Below, piece after piece: positions 5,535 to 9,258 of a stretch of 9,258 nucleotides of DNA (its first letter is position 1; each line of letters opens with the position of its first letter). The stretch is from JAUSNA01 sp964568885 (lineage in GTDB: Bacteria > Patescibacteriota > Microgenomatia > Levybacterales > GWA1-39-11), in assembly GCA_964568885.1 (NCBI GenBank), contig CAZMSF010000038.1, positions 1 through 9,258 of the forward strand. Reading direction: 5' to 3'. A program made the position numbers and the translations under genes. The notes under the pieces are model-generated. The model searched no databases, had not been told where the DNA came from, and worked only from the letters and a program-made list of their open reading frames with translations.

Positions 5535-6365
5535 ATGCAAGAGATGTTTGTGGTCAAAAAGTCGGGGGAGAGGGAGGCGTATGACAAGCAAAAAGTCATT
5601 CGTTCCATGAACCGGGTGGGGGTGCCTGACAACCTGCAGCCGGAGGTACTGGAGCATATACAGACCAAATTCCACGGAGGGGAGATTTCAACTGACGAGA
5701 TATTCAAGCATGTTTTGGAGTACCTTGAGCCGAGAGATAGAAAATCATCACTGAGGTTTAATTTGCGTGAGGCGATATTTGAATTGGGTCCGACCGGATT
5801 TCCCTTCGAACAATACCTGGCAAAAATTTTCCGCACTATGGATTATAGGGTCACCACAGACAACATAATGAATGGGGATTGTGTCAGGCATGAGATAGAT
5901 TTACTTTTGGAAAAAAATAAGCACCGAGAGATAGTGGAGGTGAAGTTTCATAACCATCACGTTGTCAAAACCGATGTTCAAGTAGCGCTTTACACCTATG
6001 CAAGGTTTTTGGATGTGAAGGAAAAAAACAATATCGACAACGTGTGGTTAGTCACCAACACCAAATTGACTGCTGATGCCATCTCGTATGCCAATTGTAA
6101 AGGGATGCCGGTTATTGCATGGAATTATCCGGAGAAAGGCAATCTGCAGGATTTGGTCGAAGACCCGCAGATGTATCCGATAACACTACTCTCCTCACTT
6201 TCGGAACAGGAAAAAAGGAGACTTATCGAAAAAGACATCGTTTTTTGCCGCGATCTTCTTACCAAAAGCGATGGGGAACTTGCAGACCCTCTTATCCGAA
6301 ATAACAGTTTACAAAAGGCAAAAGATGATGCACAATTGGTGTGTCCACTGCCCGAGAGACACTAA
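5535..6365 (+). CDS. ATP-cone / Mrr-like PD-(D/E)xK nuclease
   Basis: This 276-residue protein joins two modules. Residues about 4-65 are an ATP-cone (FVVKKSGEREAYDKQKVIRS, then GGEISTDEIF at 48-57), the nucleotide-binding regulatory domain of NrdR and ribonucleotide reductases. Residues about 85-195 are a type IV restriction (Mrr_cat-like) endonuclease fold: FE at 91-92, HEIDLLLE with Asp122, VEVKF with Glu135 and Lys137, and Gln149 in DVQVALY. These make a complete D...ExK site. A helical tail rich in charged residues (about 215-270) follows. The protein probably cleaves nucleic acid under nucleotide control (inference); no methylase or second restriction subunit is nearby. Dihydroorotase starts 2 bp after the stop, so the two should be co-transcribed. 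The start at 5535 is chosen from the promoter; 5526 or 5544 would change the N terminus by three residues. Confidence 0.86.
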   Translation: MQEMFVVKKSGEREAYDKQKVIRSMNRVGVPDNLQPEVLEHIQTKFHGGEISTDEIFKHVLEYLEPRDRKSSLRFNLREAIFELGPTGFPFEQYLAKIFRTMDYRVTTDNIMNGDCVRHEIDLLLEKNKHREIVEVKFHNHHVVKTDVQVALYTYARFLDVKEKNNIDNVWLVTNTKLTADAISYANCKGMPVIAWNYPEKGNLQDLVEDPQMYPITLLSSLSEQEKRRLIEKDIVFCRDLLTKSDGELADPLIRNNSLQKAKDDAQLVCPLPERH

Positions 6366-6367
6366 GT

Positions 6368-7423
6368 ATGGCGACGATAACCCTTCCCGGACTGATAGAC
6401 GTCCACACGCATATGCGTACCCCGGGGCAGACGCATAAAGAAGATTTCTACACCGGAACGCTTGCAGCACTTAATGGAGGATTTACGACCGTTATTGATA
6501 TGCCTAATAACGCGACTCCTATTACGACAAAAAAACTTTTGAATGAAAAAATAAAAATTGCGCGTCAGCAGGCAGTTTGTGATATCGGGTTTCACTTCGG
6601 GAGTTTAGGCGAAAATTTGGAAGAATTCAAAAAGGTATACAAAAAAGTTTTCGGTTTGAAGTTGTATTTAAATCAAACGACGGGAGGATTTATCATCGGG
6701 AAAAAGGAGCTGACTGATATCTACCATTCTTGGGAGGGTCAACAGCCAATCCTTCTTCATGCGGAGGAGGATGTTTTGGATATAGTGTTTGAGATAGTAA
6801 AACGGACCAAGAAGGCAACCCACATTTGCCATGTTTCATCGGCAACTGAGCTTGCAAAAATAGCGCATGCAAAAGAAAAAGGTTTAAAAGTAACGTGTGG
6901 AGTAACCCCCCATCATCTTTTCTTAACGCATGATGATGAAAAAAAGTTGGGGCCATACGGAAAAATGAAACCGTACCTTAAAAGCAAAAAAGATGTGAAA
7001 TTTTTGTGGGATAACTTTGAATATATCGACATTATCGAATCGGACCATGCACCGCACACGCAAAAAGAAAAGGAGACTGAAGCTCCATTTGGAGTTCCCG
7101 GACTTGACACTACCCTCCCCCTTCTTTTGACAAAAGTTGAAGAAGGGGTTATGACAACCGATGAAATAAGGCAATTGTGTTTTGAAAATCCGGCCAAAAT
7201 ATTCCATATTCCGACATCAAAAAATACAAAAATAGAAATTGATATGAAAGAATATATTTTTTCAAAAAAAGATCTGAAAACAAAATGCGGGTGGTCTCCA
7301 TTCGAAGGAAAACGGGTTGTCGGAAAAGTGAGAAGTGTTGCTATTCGTGGGAATAAAGTATTTGAAAATGGAAAGCTGATTCTTAAAAAAGGAAGCGGAA
7401 AAGTAATAACCCCTCTTGTTTGA
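6368..7423 (+). CDS. pyrC: Dihydroorotase
   Basis: Dihydroorotase interconverts N-carbamoyl-aspartate and dihydroorotate in de novo pyrimidine synthesis in the cytoplasm. The 351-residue protein belongs to the amidohydrolase superfamily and looks complete. DVHTHMR (11-17) supplies metal ligands His13 and His15 plus substrate-binding Arg17. MPNN (45-48) follows the GGFTTV strand. Lys98 in GLKLY is the expected carboxylated metal-bridging lysine, with His131 in LLHAEE, His155 in CHVSS and Asp226 in ESDHAPH as the remaining catalytic and metal residues. The opening GLIDVHTHMRTPGQTHKEDF is of the CAD-like type rather than the E. coli PyrC type. It starts 2 bp after the nuclease stop, suggesting translational coupling. 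A GTG at 6341 would add nine residues and overlap the upstream gene, and is less likely. Confidence 0.94.
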   Translation: MATITLPGLIDVHTHMRTPGQTHKEDFYTGTLAALNGGFTTVIDMPNNATPITTKKLLNEKIKIARQQAVCDIGFHFGSLGENLEEFKKVYKKVFGLKLYLNQTTGGFIIGKKELTDIYHSWEGQQPILLHAEEDVLDIVFEIVKRTKKATHICHVSSATELAKIAHAKEKGLKVTCGVTPHHLFLTHDDEKKLGPYGKMKPYLKSKKDVKFLWDNFEYIDIIESDHAPHTQKEKETEAPFGVPGLDTTLPLLLTKVEEGVMTTDEIRQLCFENPAKIFHIPTSKNTKIEIDMKEYIFSKKDLKTKCGWSPFEGKRVVGKVRSVAIRGNKVFENGKLILKKGSGKVITPLV

Positions 7424-7448
7424 AGTTTTAAAACATGAGGGATATAAT
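7420..7448 (+). promoter_or_regulatory. Predicted promoter of the unknown gene at 7455
   Basis: TTGAAG (7420-7425), a 17-bp spacer and a perfect TATAAT (7443-7448) start at the pyrC stop codon. The -10 ends 6 bases before the ATG at 7455, which fits a leaderless transcript. This is the cleanest example of that layout in the window. Confidence 0.6.
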
Positions 7449-7454
7449 CCCCAT

Positions 7455-7970
7455 ATGACCCCCGAAACACTGGAAGAAGAAAATCCTTATGAAAGGATGA
7501 GTCCTTCAGAGCGGCAACAAGAACTCGCGCGGCTATTGCACGTATTGCCACACCAACTTATCGAAGGAGAAGCACAGATTGTAGAAAACGTTCGGTTGTT
7601 AAACGACTTGGCAAATCTTTTGAAATTTTCAAAAGGAACTCCCGAATTTATTTCTCACCAGCTCTGGGAAGCAGCACACGCAACAGAATTTGGCGTTGAA
7701 GCACTGAAAGAAAAACCCGAAGCGGTAGTTCCGGAGACTGCGATGTTTCCCGGAAGTGTTTTGGTTGATGTAGGGGTGGCCGGACAATTCAATGATGCGA
7801 CTGTTCAGATACCGGAACAGCGGGAATTATTGAGACTTGGAAGAAGGCGAGCGGCCCAGCGGGTTTCTCATGACCATCTACTTTTTGTCGGGTGGTCCAC
7901 GTCGTACGAAAATAAATATCATCAAGCACCCATAGACACGCTTTTTTTAGAACGGGACCTGCCTAGGTAG
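7455..7970 (+). CDS. Conserved-looking protein of unknown function
   Basis: This 171-residue protein is not recognised. It is soluble, with no signal peptide or membrane segment. The first 20 residues are acidic (TPETLEEENPYERMSPSE). Residues about 15-90 look helical (RQQELARLLHVLPHQLIEGE, then LWEAAHATEFGVEAL). Residues about 95-171 look beta-rich with an arginine cluster (LGRRRAAQR) and end in PIDTLFLERDLPR. The coding appearance, the close promoter and the tight packing between pyrC and pyrD support a real gene. A TTG at 7416 would add 13 residues and overlap pyrC, but it lies upstream of the promoter -10, so the ATG at 7455 is preferred. The 3' end overlaps convergent pyrD by 8 bp. A link to pyrimidine synthesis is only positional. 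Confidence 0.75.
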   Translation: MTPETLEEENPYERMSPSERQQELARLLHVLPHQLIEGEAQIVENVRLLNDLANLLKFSKGTPEFISHQLWEAAHATEFGVEALKEKPEAVVPETAMFPGSVLVDVGVAGQFNDATVQIPEQRELLRLGRRRAAQRVSHDHLLFVGWSTSYENKYHQAPIDTLFLERDLPR

Positions 7971-9078
7971 TTGTTTTTCCGTGCCAACTCTCGATTATAT
8001 TAAGAGCAGCACTTTCGCTTTCTTTAATTTCTTGCGCGAGGTATGGATTCCACATAGCACCCGTTGCAGACACGACGCTATCAGCACCGGAAGACATGTA
8101 TTCAAAATAATCTTCAGATTTCATCACTCCACCAACTCCTTCTATCGCAAATGAATACGCATTCTTATTTTTGATATCTTTTAGTTTCCGAACAGTTTCA
8201 AGTCCTGCCCATTTAATGGTTGCGCCGCAAACTCCGCTTCTGCTACGGTTATTGCCGGGGAGCGCTTGATTTCCGTTTTTGTCTATAATTTCGGTTTGCA
8301 GTGTGTTAATCCCCGAAATGCCATCGGCATATTTATTGGCAATTTCAGCAAGGCTTGCAAGCTGCATGTCGTCTTTGTAATATCCTATTTTTATAATAAG
8401 AGGGGTATTTCCGATAACATTTCGGATTGCATCACATACCCGCTCGGTAACGTCCAAATTGTAACAAACGAGCCCCTCATTTCCGATATTCGGACAGGAA
8501 AGGTTTGTCTCCAAAATTTTAGCGCCGGTTTCTAATGATAGTTTTGCCGCAAGAGCATAATCTTTTATGAATTCCTCCTGTGTCTGATGTTCTCTCACTG
8601 TTCCCATAAAACTCAGAACCAATGCTTGGCCATGTCCCGCATATCCAAGTGCTTTTTTGACATCCGTTTGCCACTCTTCAGGTTTTTTTGATGGGACTCC
8701 AAAAGAGTTTGTAATTGATAACGGCTCTTGATAATTAGTGTCGGCAACCAGTCTTTCCTGAGTCTTCTCCATTGTTAAATCGCCATCGATATTTACCGAT
8801 AACACGTTGGGGAATGGATGGCACGGAAAGAAATCGGAGCGAACGGTTTTATACACCACTATATCAAACCCCTTTTCAAAAGCGGCTTTTGCAAAATTAC
8901 TGTTAATGATTGGACCGGCAGGAATACCGAATGGAAGAAATATTTTTTGTCCAAAAAAATCATATGCCGGGGTTCCCTGTTGGGCATATTTTTTGCCATC
9001 GGCAAAATCACCGAATGGGCCGTTCTCATAATTCTCTTCATAACTTTTTGTCGGATCGTAAAAGGGTGTGTGTAGCAT
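7963..9078 (-). CDS. pyrD: Dihydroorotate dehydrogenase, class 1-like
   Basis: This FMN-dependent TIM-barrel enzyme oxidises dihydroorotate to orotate, the step after dihydroorotase. The 371-residue chain shows YKTVR with Lys77, TNSFGVPS (123-130), and TNLSCPN (191-197) carrying Asn192, Cys195 and Asn197. Cys in this motif marks class 1 enzymes; class 2 enzymes have Ser there. Lys230 in IIKIGYY, the GINT segment (256-259) and the phosphate-binding EGVGGVMKSEDYFEYMSSGA (313-332) complete the FMN site. There is no membrane anchor of the class 2 type. It is about 60 residues longer than typical class 1A enzymes of about 311, mostly in an N-terminal extension (1-45) and insertions. No pyrK partner is visible, so the electron acceptor (fumarate, NAD or other) is undecided. 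It is convergent with the unknown gene at 7455. Confidence 0.9.
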   Translation of the reverse strand: MLHTPFYDPTKSYEENYENGPFGDFADGKKYAQQGTPAYDFFGQKIFLPFGIPAGPIINSNFAKAAFEKGFDIVVYKTVRSDFFPCHPFPNVLSVNIDGDLTMEKTQERLVADTNYQEPLSITNSFGVPSKKPEEWQTDVKKALGYAGHGQALVLSFMGTVREHQTQEEFIKDYALAAKLSLETGAKILETNLSCPNIGNEGLVCYNLDVTERVCDAIRNVIGNTPLIIKIGYYKDDMQLASLAEIANKYADGISGINTLQTEIIDKNGNQALPGNNRSRSGVCGATIKWAGLETVRKLKDIKNKNAYSFAIEGVGGVMKSEDYFEYMSSGADSVVSATGAMWNPYLAQEIKESESAALNIIESWHGKTTT

Positions 9079-9084
9079 GAGGGT

Positions 9085-9113
9085 AGAGTATCAAAAGGTT
9101 TTTCATTAGTCAA
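9085..9113 (-). promoter_or_regulatory. Possible promoter of pyrD
   Basis: On the minus strand, TTGACT (9113-9108), a 17-bp spacer and TACTCT (9090-9085) precede the ATG at 9078 by 6 bases. The -10 keeps only the three most conserved positions (T1, A2, T6). An alternative GATACT (9092-9087) has a 15-bp spacer. No Shine-Dalgarno sequence is present. Confidence 0.4.
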
Positions 9114-9168
9114 ATGTGAAGGCAGCGTGAGTAAATAACATTAATTTGGTAACAAAAAGAAATTTCAA

Positions 9169-9198
9169 TTGACGAACCAACAGTTGTTGATATATAGT
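9169..9198 (+). promoter_or_regulatory. Predicted promoter of the truncated gene at 9209
   Basis: TTGACG (9169-9174), an 18-bp spacer and TATAGT (9193-9198), both 5/6 matches, precede the ATG at 9209 by 10 bases. A very short leader (about 4 bases) is predicted. AAGG at 9202-9205 lies too close to the ATG to be a good ribosome site. Confidence 0.5.
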
Positions 9199-9208
9199 AA
9201 TAAGGTCC

Positions 9209-9258
9209 ATGAGATTTTTGAAACGACTACTCGGAATCTTACCTCTTCGATTTGCATC
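9209..9258 (+). CDS. Start of an unidentified gene, truncated by the window end
   Basis: An ATG at 9209 opens a frame with no stop to the window end, giving MRFLKRLLGILPLRFA. The basic and hydrophobic start could be a membrane anchor or signal segment, but 16 residues are too few to assign a family. The clear promoter just upstream is the main support. Confidence 0.45.
   Translation, partial: MRFLKRLLGILPLRFA

Noticed and set aside
6341..6367. GTG start adding nine residues to PyrC
   Set aside because: It overlaps the nuclease gene in another frame, and homologous dihydroorotases begin close to the GLIDVHTH strand.
7421..7423. TGA recoding (UGA as Gly, as in some CPR lineages)
   Set aside because: TGA ends pyrC at a sensible place, with another in-frame TGA soon after, and no conserved gene has an internal TGA.
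6913..7551. 212-codon minus-strand ORF opposite pyrC
   Set aside because: Low-complexity Phe/Ser-rich translation typical of an antisense frame; pyrC is complete and conserved on the plus strand.

Overview
The window reads like a compact bacterial chromosome segment. Genes are tightly packed and convergent neighbours share 3' ends (24 bp at 2149-2172, 8 bp at 7963-7970). Shine-Dalgarno sites are almost absent, proteins are short, and the standard code applies (TGA is used as a stop). The gene content suggests a member of the Candidate Phyla Radiation (Patescibacteria), possibly Microgenomates-like: an ATP-cone/Mrr-type nuclease, an exonuclease/GIY-YIG fusion, a secreted C39-like protein with a FIMAH-like tail, and isolated pyrimidine genes. 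This is an inference from style and families; the window has no phylogenetic marker.

Layout. 1-52 is the 3' part of a tRNA-Ser(UGA). 53-226 is a non-coding stretch with hairpins and a second copy of the last 16 bases of the tRNA. 227-2172 holds tspO and a DEDDh exonuclease/GIY-YIG fusion, both on +. 2149-2682 (-) is a DHFR/RibD-C-like reductase that meets the fusion gene tail to tail. 2683-2835 is a spacer packed with CCACAA/TTGTGG repeats, which can also be read as a cysteine-rich small ORF. 2836-5488 is a visibly AT-rich divergent pair: a SAM methyltransferase (-) and a secreted multidomain papain-like C39 protein (+), with a shared promoter region between them. 5535-7423 is a two-gene unit, an ATP-cone/PD-(D/E)xK nuclease followed after 2 bp by dihydroorotase (pyrC). 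7455-7970 is an unrecognised protein, convergent with dihydroorotate dehydrogenase (pyrD, 7963-9078, -). A new + strand gene starts at 9209 and runs off the window.

How the genes work together. PyrC and PyrD catalyse consecutive steps of de novo UMP synthesis (carbamoyl-aspartate to dihydroorotate to orotate) but are convergent, with the unknown gene between them. The ATP-cone domain upstream of pyrC is a nucleotide-sensing module in other proteins, so the nuclease may respond to the nucleotide pool that pyrC helps to supply (inference).

Regulation. The clearest genome-wide signal is promoter placement. For five genes (tspO, the DHFR-like gene, the ATP-cone nuclease, the unknown gene and pyrD) a -10-like hexamer ends 6-7 bases before the start codon. 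That would place transcription start at or next to the start codon and predicts leaderless mRNAs. This pattern also decides several start codons below.
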